Positions 10,302 through 18,683 of a DNA stretch of 64,000 bases are shown here, one piece after another. The stretch's first letter is position 1; each line of letters starts with the position of its first letter. The DNA lies in the NCBI GenBank assembly GCA_964438865.1, contig CAYTMI010000012.1, positions 11,517-75,516 on the forward strand, read 5' to 3'. The position numbers were made by a program, and so were the translations under genes. The notes below the pieces were generated by a model. That model made no database searches. It was not told the origin of the DNA and saw nothing but the letters and a program-made list of their open reading frames with translations. The DNA is from G016234445 sp964438865 (GTDB lineage: Bacteria > Chloroflexota > Dehalococcoidia > Tepidiformales > Tepidiformaceae).

Positions 10302-12290
10302 CTACTTCAGCTTCGTATCGAAGAAGTCGGCGATCACTTTCGTGATCTCGTCGCGGCTGGGGCTGATCTGGCCGCCGTCTGGGACGAAGCCATGGCCGGC
10401 GTTCTTCACTACCACGAGCTTCGCCGGGACGCCCGCTGCCGTCAGGTGGTCGTACAGCTCCTGGGACTGGCTGAGAGGCACGAGCTTGTCTTTCTCGCCG
10501 TGAAGGATGAGGAAAGGAGGGTCGTCTTTCGAGATCCAGGTGACCGGGCTCGCGTTCTTCACGACCGCGTCGGTGCGGCTGCTGGCACCAAACACGTTCT
10601 TCAGCAGGGTGTCGCTGGCGCCTTCGAAACTGACTGTCAGGTCGGCCGGGCCGAACATGTCAACCATCGCCTGCACCCGGCTGGAGACGCCGGCATAGCC
10701 GCCGGTGCCTTCGAGCTCGCTCGAAGCGTCGGACGTGCCGAGCAGTGAGACGAGGTGGCCGCCGGCGCTGCCTCCCATGGCGCCGATGCGGTTCGGGTCG
10801 ATGCCGTACTTGGCGGCGTTGGCGCGAAGGTAGCGCACAGCGCACTTCACGTCCTCGATCTGCGCCGGAAACTTCGACGCGGGCACCAGTCGGTAGTTAA
10901 CAGCCGCCACGAGGTAGCCGCGTTTCACCAGCTCGGGAATGGCATCGGAGCCGTTGCCACTGCGCTTGTCACCGCTGGTCCAGCCGCCCCCGTGCACGTA
11001 GAGCACCGCCGGCGCGCTGCCGGCCACCGTGGCCGGGTAGTAGATGTCCATCTGCTGGGCCTGGCCGTTGGGCGAGCAGTAGGTCACGTCCCGATCGACT
11101 TCGCCCGTGGTCTGCGTGGCGCCGCGGCCGGGTTTGGCGGCGGCGGGCGCCGCGGTGGCCGCCGGGTTGGCCGTCGGCGCCGGGGCGGTCACGGAGACGG
11201 TTCCAGAGCGCGGGTCGACGCGGGGGTTCGCCTTCTCCCACGCTTCGAACGCGGCGGCCATCTCGGAGAACGTCGCCCATTCGACCTTGCCTTCCTTCAC
11301 CAGGGGATCGACGACCTCCGTCAGGAAGCGATCGATCACGGCGAAAGCGTCGGTTGGGCTGCCCCGGAACTCGCCCGGGTGCACGGTAAAGTGAAAGACG
11401 TTCACCTTGCCCGGTTCCGCGGTCTCGATGGAACGAAGGAGACTTTGCGCCAGGTAGTCGAAGTAGGCCTCGTCGCCGTCGGCTTCGTCGGCGCGCCGCA
11501 TCGAGGCGAAGTTCGTCTTGTCGTAGTTGCCTTCCGGCAGGAAGACAACCGGGCCGTTCGGGTCGTGCTTCGCAAACTCTGACGTATCGGTGCCCTTCGT
11601 GCCGCCGGCCGGCCGCCATGGCACCGTGCCGATCAGGGCTTCGTCGGTGGTCTGAGTCGACGGGTTCTTCCAGTCGCTGTTGACGGAGAGACCGGCGCAC
11701 TCGGCCGCGTCGAGCAGTCCCGGGTAGAGGTTGCCGCCGCTCCAGTAGGCGACGTCGTGCTCGACGCCGGCCTGGTGGATGTAGCTGATCTCTTCCTCGA
11801 ACACCGAGCACCACCTGTCGAGCGACAGCGAATTGCCGTCCTTGCCGAGGTGGGCATCTTCGTGGAAGTGCAGGCCGATCTCGTGGCCGCGGTCCTCGAG
11901 ATCGGAGAGGATTCTGCTGCCATAGGTGACCGCGCTCGTGGTGAACGGCGACTGCGCCTGGATGGTCATGCGCCCGCCGTGTTTCTCGACGATTTTCGCC
12001 ACGGCGTCGATGTCCTGGACGCCGCGATCAAAGATCTGCTTGTTGTTGTAATCAGGGTCGGGCTTGCTGCCGGCCGCTGAAGGCGGTGTGGGGCGGCCCT
12101 GCTGCTGGGCGGTGCTGCCCAGCGGTTCGATGTGCATGCCGATATCGAAGAGAAGCGCCTGGGTCGAGGCCGCCGCCTGGGCCACCGGCGCTTGGGGCTC
12201 CGACGTGGCGGGTGGCGTCCAGGTGGTGCCCGAACAGGCGACCAGCGTCAGCCCGGTCAGGGCTGCGAGGATGGGGGTGTAGATGCGCAT
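10302..12290 (-). CDS. Lipoprotein fusion: polysaccharide-deacetylase-like plus alpha/beta hydrolase
   Basis: 662 aa from the ATG at 12290, which has a GGGAG ribosome site and yields the signal peptide MRIYTPILAALTGLTLVAC with its lipobox; a longer in-frame start would bury this signal. The N-terminal half (about 30-340) resembles a NodB/polysaccharide-deacetylase-like barrel (LLFDIGMHIEP, a GHEIGLHFHED motif, HFTVHPGEF). After a Pro/Ala linker, residues from about 395 form a BD-FAE-type esterase: oxyanion motif HGGGW, nucleophile in GGSAGG, acid in GEKDKLVPL and His in NAGHGF. Both halves suit deacetylation or de-esterification of extracellular polysaccharide; the substrate is unknown. Confidence 0.75.
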   Translation of the reverse strand: MRIYTPILAALTGLTLVACSGTTWTPPATSEPQAPVAQAAASTQALLFDIGMHIEPLGSTAQQQGRPTPPSAAGSKPDPDYNNKQIFDRGVQDIDAVAKIVEKHGGRMTIQAQSPFTTSAVTYGSRILSDLEDRGHEIGLHFHEDAHLGKDGNSLSLDRWCSVFEEEISYIHQAGVEHDVAYWSGGNLYPGLLDAAECAGLSVNSDWKNPSTQTTDEALIGTVPWRPAGGTKGTDTSEFAKHDPNGPVVFLPEGNYDKTNFASMRRADEADGDEAYFDYLAQSLLRSIETAEPGKVNVFHFTVHPGEFRGSPTDAFAVIDRFLTEVVDPLVKEGKVEWATFSEMAAAFEAWEKANPRVDPRSGTVSVTAPAPTANPAATAAPAAAKPGRGATQTTGEVDRDVTYCSPNGQAQQMDIYYPATVAGSAPAVLYVHGGGWTSGDKRSGNGSDAIPELVKRGYLVAAVNYRLVPASKFPAQIEDVKCAVRYLRANAAKYGIDPNRIGAMGGSAGGHLVSLLGTSDASSELEGTGGYAGVSSRVQAMVDMFGPADLTVSFEGASDTLLKNVFGASSRTDAVVKNASPVTWISKDDPPFLILHGEKDKLVPLSQSQELYDHLTAAGVPAKLVVVKNAGHGFVPDGGQISPSRDEITKVIADFFDTKLK

Positions 12291-12435
12291 GGTGTTTCTC
12301 CCTACTGGGGTCTTGGCTTCCGGCGCCACCACTTCACCTGGGATATTGATTGGCGGGGCAGCCAGGTGACCGGATGTGAGTGACGATCTGGACTAGCTTT
12401 GCCGTGGCCTTTACCTTCGAGACGACAAGAGGGGC

Positions 12436-12451
12436 GGGCTGGAGCCAGCCC
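12436..12451 (-). terminator. Stem-loop after the Tat lipoprotein gene
   Basis: A 7-bp GC-only inverted repeat (GGGCTGG / CCAGCCC) with a 2-nt loop lies directly behind the stop of the minus-strand gene ending at 12452. There is no T-run, so it may equally be a dispersed palindrome or an mRNA-stabilising hairpin inside the operon. Confidence 0.3.
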
Positions 12452-13642
12452 CTACAAACGGCGCCTGGGCAGCACACCACATCCGGAGGCGATCGTTCCG
12501 TCCGTCCGCGAGGCCGCCGCCAGCGCCAGGATGTCCTCGGAGGTGGCCACGCGGAGGTCCTTCGCGGCGTAGGCGATCATCTCTTCGTAGGCCGCCCAGA
12601 TGGCCCCCTGCTCCGACTGCGACCGCACCTTCGACGAGTCCCGCGCATTCATGTTGTACGGCGGCGGCAGTGGTCGCTCCTTCCCCGTGTCGGTGAAGTA
12701 GCGGAGGGTCCAGGCTTCGGCGCCGCTGCGTGCAAAGTTGTTCTCGTGGATGAGCGTGGTCACGAGCGCGGGCCGCTCGTACGTCCATTCCGCCATCCGC
12801 TGCCTGAGATACGCCGTGGGGTTGTGCTCGGCGGCATGCGCGCCGGTAAGCATGTTCCACCAGAACGGGTCGTTATCGCCGTTTCCGGTCGAAAGCGTAC
12901 CGGCCTTCCAGCGGGTAATGCTGAAGTCGCTTGGGCGGGCGAGGAGGCCGTTACGGTACTCGAACGGTTTGTCGGGCTTCGTGCCGTCTTCGTGGAAAAA
13001 CACCGCCACCGTTGCGCCGAGGCTCTTGTAAAGGTCGAGCGCTGCGTTCTTAATGCGTTCGTCGCTGTTGGGGGCCCCTACCACGACGGGGTTGCGGCCC
13101 ATCAGCTGCGCCACGTAGCTGTAGCCTCCCGGCTCGCCCCGGAGCAAGTCCCCGGTGGCGAGGTCGAGCCCGTAGGTCTCGTAGTCGAGGAGGGTTTGTC
13201 GCAGCTGGGCGTCGCTCAGCCCGCGCAGGCGCTGGTCGAAGCCGGTGTAGAGCGGGTGTGGCGGACGGACGTGGTAGCTCACGGTCATCTGGCTGCTTTT
13301 CAGACGCTCGATGACTTCCGGCCATGCCCGGGCGTAGAGCCGTGCCATCGGCCCCGTGAGGTAGAAGTCGCCGGCGACGCCGTACTTCTCGAAGAGACCG
13401 ATGGCCTTCACGAGCGTAGCCGCGCTTTCGTCGACATGCACCGTGTCGTGCACGTTGATCACGGCCTGGAGGTATGCCCGCGCGTCCGCACAGGGCTCCG
13501 GGGAATGCACGGGTGTGGCGGGCGCGGGCTGCGTGTTTTCGCTGCCGCCGGCGACGCCATTGCCGAACGTGCGCGGACCACAGGCGATTGCGCCAAGGCC
13601 GACCGTGAGGCCGGCAAGCATCCGTCGACGTGTGAGACTCAT
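12452..13642 (-). CDS. Tat-exported lipoprotein, polysaccharide-deacetylase-like fold
   Basis: 396 aa. The ATG at 13642 overlaps the upstream stop by ATGA and gives a combined twin-arginine/lipoprotein signal: SLTRRRMLAGL followed by a lipobox ending AIAC. The mature part begins with a stretch (INVHDTVHVDESAATL, KAIGLFEKYGVAGDFYLTG) typical of NodB-like barrels that follow a person-sized 'older sibling' pattern of deacetylase-like proteins, with further HVRPPHPLYTG and TLIHENNF motifs. The metal triad of real deacetylases is not evident, so it may be catalytically different. It belongs to the operon of secreted proteins and is one of two members with a deacetylase-like fold. Confidence 0.6.
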   Translation of the reverse strand: MSLTRRRMLAGLTVGLGAIACGPRTFGNGVAGGSENTQPAPATPVHSPEPCADARAYLQAVINVHDTVHVDESAATLVKAIGLFEKYGVAGDFYLTGPMARLYARAWPEVIERLKSSQMTVSYHVRPPHPLYTGFDQRLRGLSDAQLRQTLLDYETYGLDLATGDLLRGEPGGYSYVAQLMGRNPVVVGAPNSDERIKNAALDLYKSLGATVAVFFHEDGTKPDKPFEYRNGLLARPSDFSITRWKAGTLSTGNGDNDPFWWNMLTGAHAAEHNPTAYLRQRMAEWTYERPALVTTLIHENNFARSGAEAWTLRYFTDTGKERPLPPPYNMNARDSSKVRSQSEQGAIWAAYEEMIAYAAKDLRVATSEDILALAAASRTDGTIASGCGVLPRRRL

Positions 13643-14550
13643 TCTCCCCCCCGATCCGAGAGTAATCCGGCGAAAATATCCAGGGCCGCGTCGACGTTGG
13701 CAGGCGAGCGATGGAAGCCGCCGTGGTCGCCGTTGGGATCGTCGATGGCCTTGAGGACGCTCCCTCCGTAGTGGTCGATCCATGCCGCCGCTTCGCGCAT
13801 GCCAGCGCAACCGTCGCGTTCGGGGTGCTCATCTTTACCGCCGCAAAAGGTCACCCAGTGCGTCCCTGCAAGGGGCGGCGGGCCAAGTATTCCGCTCGCG
13901 ATGGCGACGTTGTCGGGGAACTCAAGGCCGGGCTTACCGGCGTTGGCAACGGCGAGGAGGTAGTAGCCTTCCCGCCCGCTGTTGTCGTACGCGACAACAG
14001 CGTAGCTGTTGGCCGATCCCCGGCTGAAGCCGTGGAAGAGGACGGTGCCGGGCTCCACGTTCTCATGGTCGAGGACGATGGAGACCTCGCGGTTGACGTC
14101 GCCCGGGCTGTAGTAGTCCTCGTAGCGTTCGCCTTCGCCGAGCCACCACTGGAGGGCGACGATGCCGTATCCACGCTCTGCGGCATACGGCTGCCAGAGG
14201 AAGAACTCGTCGAAGGCCCAGCTATCGTGGCCGTGGATGGTCGCGATGACCGGAGGCTTCTCGTCCCCTGCACCCGGCGGGAACCAGACGACCGCGAAAC
14301 TCCTCCCGTCGGAAGTCCCCACGACCTGGGCACCGTGGTCTATCGCGAACGCGTAGCGTCCCGAGTTGGCCGCCCTGGCCTGTTCGAGCAGCGCCTGGGC
14401 CTGCGGCGCGAGGCTGCCCCCGCTATCGGCCGAGTCCCCGGGGACTGTGACCGTGTCTCTGTCGGTCGAGGGCGAGCCCTGGCCGGATGAACACGCTGCC
14501 GTGAGCACGGCGACCAGGGACATCGCGACTGCGAGAGTTGTCAGCCTCAT
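13639..14550 (-). CDS. Lipoprotein alpha/beta hydrolase
   Basis: 303-aa predicted lipoprotein, first gene of the minus-strand operon. The ATG at 14550 gives MRLTTLAVAMSLVAVLTAAC, a full signal with lipobox; the longer frame would place the signal internally. The body is an esterase-like alpha/beta hydrolase: a HGHDSW segment after the third strand, nucleophile elbow GFSRGS (GxSxG), and a late PNGDHGGFHR segment that can supply the catalytic His. The substrate cannot be read from sequence. It overlaps the next gene by 4 nt, which indicates co-translation. Confidence 0.75.
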   Translation of the reverse strand: MRLTTLAVAMSLVAVLTAACSSGQGSPSTDRDTVTVPGDSADSGGSLAPQAQALLEQARAANSGRYAFAIDHGAQVVGTSDGRSFAVVWFPPGAGDEKPPVIATIHGHDSWAFDEFFLWQPYAAERGYGIVALQWWLGEGERYEDYYSPGDVNREVSIVLDHENVEPGTVLFHGFSRGSANSYAVVAYDNSGREGYYLLAVANAGKPGLEFPDNVAIASGILGPPPLAGTHWVTFCGGKDEHPERDGCAGMREAAAWIDHYGGSVLKAIDDPNGDHGGFHRSPANVDAALDIFAGLLSDRGGE

Positions 14551-14905
14551 GCCTATGTGATGGCCGGTCTCCGACAAAGGGTGACGGGTCGCCCCCAACT
14601 GTCACGGGCCGGCCGGGGCGCGAGAACCTGAGAGAAGTACGGCCTCCGGGTCGCCGAATGGGTCGAGGCCGCGCTCGCCAGGCTGAGAGGGACCCCGGCC
14701 GAGATGGCCAGGGTCGCGGAGGCCCTGGGCGTGGACGGCGCGCTGCGCTTCGTCCACCGCTCCCACTGGAAGGAGTATCCACGAACGGGGCGAACCCACT
14801 GCGCCGGCACCATTGTCTCATCGTGTCGGCCGGCCCCGGCCGTCAGGTCTCCTGTTGGACTGTGGCGTCGCCGGCCAGAGGCAACCCGGGCGCTGGGCAG
14901 GTCCG
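14551..14905. other. Intergenic region with a coding ghost
   Basis: No intact gene. From 14632 to 14784 (plus strand), directly behind a TGA, the frame reads like real high-GC coding sequence: EKYGLRVAEWVEAALARLRG, then TPAEMARVAEALGVDGALRF and VHRSHWKEYPR. It has no start with a ribosome site, and I do not recognise the family. It adjoins an insertion-sequence-like repeat pair and may be a relic of a mobile element or a deleted gene. Confidence 0.35.
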
Positions 14906-15214
14906 TCATGTCGCCTCCCAGGCAATCAATGTCCAGCTCTTGGATTCAGCAGTTAATGTCCAGCTCGTGGGCTCAGAGGACCGTTCGGTTGCCGGGACGG
15001 CCGCAAGCGCGCGCTCGGGGCAGGCGGCAATGCAGAGCCCACACCCCGTGCAACCCTTCAGTGCCAGCTCCCAGCGGCGCTTGGTCGCGCAGACATCGGT
15101 GATAGTGATAGCACCCTCGGGGCAGATAAACTCGCAGGCCCGGTCGTCCTGGCAGAGGCGCGGAAGGAGGGAAGGGGTGAGCGGCCGATACTTGGGCTCG
15201 AAGATGGCAACCAT
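14906..15214 (-). CDS. Two-cluster ferredoxin, HyfH-like paralogue
   Basis: 102-aa iron-sulfur protein. The first cluster motif is CQDDRACEFICP, i.e. CxxDxxCxxxCP with Asp where the second Cys normally is; the second is canonical CTGCGLCIAACP. The same Asp substitution occurs in the HyfH homologue at 22403, with matching spacing and surrounding residues, so the two are paralogues. It is likely an electron carrier or regulatory relative of the hydrogenase operon. The last 20 residues are read from the direct-repeat sequence at 14926-14970 and look foreign, so the native C-terminus may have been lost. It is divergent from the ArsR gene. Confidence 0.8.
   Translation of the reverse strand: MVAIFEPKYRPLTPSLLPRLCQDDRACEFICPEGAITITDVCATKRRWELALKGCTGCGLCIAACPERALAAVPATERSSEPTSWTLTAESKSWTLIAWEAT
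14926..14970. repeat. Direct repeat pair resembling an insertion-sequence end
   Basis: Two 18-bp copies (14926-14943 and 14953-14970) differ at two positions; both contain AATGTCCAGCTC. Repeated TGTCC-containing subterminal sequences resemble ends of IS21- or IS481-type elements, but no transposase is present. The repeats lie inside the 3' end of the ferredoxin gene. Confidence 0.4.
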
Positions 15215-15223
15215 GCAATCTCG

Positions 15224-15241
15224 CAGTAACTGAGAGTACTG
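15224..15241. promoter_or_regulatory. Candidate ArsR-family operator
   Basis: The imperfect palindrome CAGTA-N8-TACTG lies in the 82-bp gap between the divergent ferredoxin and arsR genes. A TAATAT box at 15250-15255 could be the arsR -10, which would put the palindrome over its -35 region. This is the usual arrangement for autorepression. Confidence 0.4.
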
Positions 15242-15296
15242 TCATGTTCTAATATTTGCTTTGGCTTTGGCAAGGCGGCGGGGTAGAGTGTTCACC

Positions 15297-15638
15297 ATGA
15301 GTTCCCTCCAAGACTTCAAGGCCGAGCTCTTCAGGGCACTCGGAAACCCGCTCCGCGTCCGGATCCTCGAGGCACTCCGCACCGCCGGCAGCCTGACAGT
15401 GACCGAGCTTCACCAGCGAGTGGGCGCAGAGCCCTCCAACGTTTCCCAACACCTGGCGATCATGCGCTCCCGCGGGCTCCTCGCGACGCGCCGAAGCGGC
15501 ACCAGCATCTGGTACTCCGCGGCTGAACCCGAGATCTTCGAGCTTCTGGATGTGGCAAGGTCGATCTTCGAACGCCAGCTCGTGGCCAGGGCCCGCCTGC
15601 TGGAGCCAGAGGACGCGAGTTCGAAAGCGCCCTCGTAG
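15297..15638 (+). CDS. ArsR-family transcriptional regulator
   Basis: 113-aa winged-helix repressor (ALGNPLRVRILEALR, LTVTELHQRVGAEPSNVSQHLAIMRSRGLL, then the beta-wing TRRSGTSIWYSA). ATG 15297 is chosen; an upstream in-frame start lacks a better ribosome site. The protein contains no cysteine, so the Cys-based metal sites of ArsR/SmtB are impossible and any ligand must be bound otherwise. Lying between a HyfH-like ferredoxin and the hydrogenase operon on the same strand, it is a plausible local regulator of both. Confidence 0.88.
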   Translation: MSSLQDFKAELFRALGNPLRVRILEALRTAGSLTVTELHQRVGAEPSNVSQHLAIMRSRGLLATRRSGTSIWYSAAEPEIFELLDVARSIFERQLVARARLLEPEDASSKAPS

Positions 15639-15685
15639 GCATGTTCACCCCGCCCTCTCCCTTGCCAGCCGGGACCGTACCGCGG

Positions 15686-15713
15686 TTGCCCGGAATCATC
15701 AGAGCATTACTAT
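15686..15713 (+). promoter_or_regulatory. Candidate promoter of the hydrogenase operon
   Basis: A TTGCCC box and a TACTAT box separated by 16 bp lie about 40 bp upstream of hyfB, in an AT-richer patch. This fits a housekeeping-sigma promoter but is based on eye-matching only. Confidence 0.35.
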
Positions 15714-15753
15714 CTTCGCAATCTCTTGAATATCTGACCGGGGGCTCATCCTC

Positions 15754-17733
15754 TTGCTGGAGCAACTAACAGCCCTCGCGCTCGCCGTGCTAGTCGCGGC
15801 ATCAGTAGCGGAACTAACAGGCGTTGCCCGGGGCACGCGCGCCGGCTACTGGTTCACAGCATGCGGCGCGGCGGTCGCGCTGGGCACCTTCACCTGGGCG
15901 CTTGCCGGCGGCTCAGTCATCGAGTTCGGCCTCTGGTCCCCGGCGCCGTCCCTCGAATTGCAGTGGCGCATGGACGAACTGGGAGCGCTCTTTGGCGCCG
16001 TCGTGGCTGTCGTCGCTCTCTTCGCCTCCGTGTTTGGCGTGCGCTACAGCCATGCCCGCCGGCTGGATGATGCCCTCTACCCGATCTTCGTCCTGAGCAT
16101 GTTCGGAGTGGCGGGCGCTGGAAACGTGTTCAGCTTCTTCGTGATGTGGGAATTGATGGCGCTCACGAGCTTCCTGCTCGTCCTCAGCGATGGCCAGGGC
16201 CACTCCCGGCGCGTGGCCGCGCTCCTCTACCTCGGCATGACGCATGTGGCGACAGTTCTCGCAGTCGCAGCACTCCTCCTGCTCGCCGACTCCGCCGGAA
16301 CACAGGAGTTTCGCGGGATGAGGCTCGCTGAAGCTGGTTCCGGCGCCCGCGCCTCCCTCGCCTTGATGCTGGCGCTGGCGGGATTCGGGACCAAAGCGGG
16401 TCTGATGCCGCTCCACATCTGGCTGCCTCGCGCCCACCCCGTGGCGCCATCTCACGTTTCGGCGCTCATGTCGGCGGCGATGGTCAATACAGGCATTTAC
16501 GGAATCATCCGCGTCGGGTTCGACTTCCTCGGCCCGGGGGAGACATGGTGGGGGATCGTGCTCATGGTGGTGGGCGCCACCACGGCCGTCCTCGGGGTCC
16601 TCTATGCGCTGATGGAGCGTGACATGAAGCGCTGCCTGGCCTACAGCACCGTGGAGAACATGGGCATCATCACGCTGGCCCTTGGCGCGGCGCTGTCCTT
16701 CCGCGCTTCTGGCGCAAATCAACTGGCGGCCGCCGCGCTCCTGGCCGCCCTCGTGCACACGTTCAATCACGCCTTGCTCAAGAGTTTGCTCTTCCTCGGC
16801 GCCGGCGCCATCCAGCACGCCGCGAAGTCCCTCGACATGGATCGCCTGGGGGGCCTGCTTCCCGCGATGCCGCTTACCGGCGCCGCTGTACTGGTCGGCG
16901 CCGTCGGGCTCGCCTCGGTGCCGCCCCTGAATGGCTTCGTCGGCGAATGGATGCTCGCGCGCAGCCTGATTTCCCTCGCCGGCGATGGATCCACTGTGGC
17001 CACGCGGCTCGTAGCCGGCGGGACCCTCGGTATGCTCGCCCTGGCTGCCGGCCTGGCGCTGGCCTGTTTCGTCCGCCTCTTCGGCATGGCGTTCCTCGGT
17101 GTCGCACGCGGCGACACGGTTCCCCGACGGGATGCTCCGGCGCTGATGACCCTGCCGCTACTCGCCCTCGCGGTGGTCTCAGTGGGAGCCGCCGTCGCCG
17201 CGCCGGGCTTGGTGCGGCTCTTCCGCGGCGTCGCGGCGGCGCTCCTTCCAGCGAATGGCGCGACGGTGGAGGACATCCATCGCATCGGTTTGGAGGGCGG
17301 CGGCAGCTTCTCCCCCGCAGTCGCGGCCATTGCGTTGCTCGCGCTCGCGCCCATCCCCTGGCTGCTTCTTCGGTGGGCGTTCGGCCCAACCCGGCGCGAA
17401 CGTGGCCCCGTTTGGGCCACTGGTTCCGCGTTCGCTCCCACCATGCAGTACACGGCCACCTCGCTGTCCAAGCCGTTGCGACTGTTCTTCAGGCGTGTCT
17501 TAGTCCCACAGCGCGAAATCAAGGTGGAGTTCCACGGCACCTCGCCAATCCCGCGGCGAGTGCAATACACCGGTCGCGTTCCCGCCGTGATCGAAGAGCG
17601 GGTCTACCTGCCATTGCGCGGTATCGCAATCTGGTCTGCTCAGCGAATCCGCGCATTCCAGAACGGGAGCGTCGAGTTCTACCTGCTCTACGTCTTCGCC
17701 GCGCTACTGGCGCTACTGGTGGTGGCGCGATGA
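15754..17733 (+). CDS. hyfB: Hydrogenase-4 component B-like proton-translocating subunit
   Basis: 659-aa multi-spanning antiporter-like (NuoL/MrpA family) protein with a TTG start. Family motifs are intact: VMWELMALTSF with the membrane Glu, GTKAGLMPLHIWLPRAHPVAP with the conserved Lys, and LLKSLLFLGAGAIQ. The long C-terminal part (about 540-659) with a last membrane helix matches HyfB/HycC length (about 670 aa). It should be part of the membrane arm that couples ferredoxin/H2 electron transfer to ion pumping. It overlaps the next gene by ATGA and opens a seven-gene operon. Confidence 0.9.
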   Translation: MLEQLTALALAVLVAASVAELTGVARGTRAGYWFTACGAAVALGTFTWALAGGSVIEFGLWSPAPSLELQWRMDELGALFGAVVAVVALFASVFGVRYSHARRLDDALYPIFVLSMFGVAGAGNVFSFFVMWELMALTSFLLVLSDGQGHSRRVAALLYLGMTHVATVLAVAALLLLADSAGTQEFRGMRLAEAGSGARASLALMLALAGFGTKAGLMPLHIWLPRAHPVAPSHVSALMSAAMVNTGIYGIIRVGFDFLGPGETWWGIVLMVVGATTAVLGVLYALMERDMKRCLAYSTVENMGIITLALGAALSFRASGANQLAAAALLAALVHTFNHALLKSLLFLGAGAIQHAAKSLDMDRLGGLLPAMPLTGAAVLVGAVGLASVPPLNGFVGEWMLARSLISLAGDGSTVATRLVAGGTLGMLALAAGLALACFVRLFGMAFLGVARGDTVPRRDAPALMTLPLLALAVVSVGAAVAAPGLVRLFRGVAAALLPANGATVEDIHRIGLEGGGSFSPAVAAIALLALAPIPWLLLRWAFGPTRRERGPVWATGSAFAPTMQYTATSLSKPLRLFFRRVLVPQREIKVEFHGTSPIPRRVQYTGRVPAVIEERVYLPLRGIAIWSAQRIRAFQNGSVEFYLLYVFAALLALLVVAR

Positions 17734-18683
17734 CGGGCACTGCTGAGTCCATTGTCCTCGGACTGGTACAGCTGCTGGTCCTGCTGGCGGCGGCCCCACT
17801 CGTTCAGGGAGTCATCCGGAAGCTGAAGGCGCGCTTCCAGTCGCGCAGCGGCCCTCCGTTGCTTCAGAGCTACTACGACCTCGCGAAGCTCTTTTCCCGG
17901 GGAGAGATGGTGGCAGACACCACCTCGGTGGTCCAGGCGTTGGCCCCCTGGGTTGTCCTTGGTGCTTTCGTCACCGCTGCGCTGTTCGTGCCCATGTTCG
18001 CAGCAGCCACCCCACTCACCAGCGATGGCGACCTGCTGCTCGTCATCGGGTTCTTCGCACTCGCGCGTTTGGCGCTGACACTCGGCGGAATCGACAGCGG
18101 GAGCTCGTTTGGCCAGATGGGCAGCAGTCGCGAGATTGCCGTCGGCGCACTGGTGGAACCGGCTTTCATGCTCTCGCTCGCCGGCCTCGCGGTGACGGCC
18201 GGAACGACGCGGCTGGGGGATATCGTCGCCTTCGGCGCGGATCAGGGAGTCAGCTTCATCGACCTGCCATGGGGGTTGGCACTCTTCGCCCTCGTCATCG
18301 TGACGCTCGCGGAGATCGGACGCATCCCAGTCGACAACCCGGATACGCACCTCGAGCTGACCATGACGCACGAGGCCATGCTGCTGGAGTACTCGGGCCG
18401 CAGTCTCGGCGTGCTCCACTTCGCGACCATGGTGAAGCAACTCCTCCTGGCCTGCCTCATCGCGAACCTCTTCATTCCATTCGGGCTCGATCGGGACCCC
18501 GGCCTGGCATCGTACGTCGCCGGGGGAGCGTTGCTCGCCGGCAAGGTGGCGCTGATCGGTCTTGCCCTCGCGGTCGTGGAGTCCGTCTTTGCGAAGTTGC
18601 GCCTGTACGAATTGCCCGACCTCATCGGTTCTGCGTCGCTCGCCGGCTTCGTCGCCCTAGCAGTGACGGTATGGCAGATATGA
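17730..18683 (+). CDS. hyfC: Hydrogenase-4 component C-like (NuoH family) membrane subunit
   Basis: 317 aa with about eight transmembrane helices. NuoH/HycD hallmarks are the QSRSGPPLLQSYYDLAKLF loop near the N-terminus, ETGRIPVD-like LAEIGRIPVDNPDTHLELTM and EAMLLEYSGR. These cytoplasmic loops contact the NiFe/quinone-site module in the complex I/hydrogenase superfamily. The ATG overlaps the hyfB stop and its stop overlaps the hyfE start. Confidence 0.9.
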   Translation: MTGTAESIVLGLVQLLVLLAAAPLVQGVIRKLKARFQSRSGPPLLQSYYDLAKLFSRGEMVADTTSVVQALAPWVVLGAFVTAALFVPMFAAATPLTSDGDLLLVIGFFALARLALTLGGIDSGSSFGQMGSSREIAVGALVEPAFMLSLAGLAVTAGTTRLGDIVAFGADQGVSFIDLPWGLALFALVIVTLAEIGRIPVDNPDTHLELTMTHEAMLLEYSGRSLGVLHFATMVKQLLLACLIANLFIPFGLDRDPGLASYVAGGALLAGKVALIGLALAVVESVFAKLRLYELPDLIGSASLAGFVALAVTVWQI

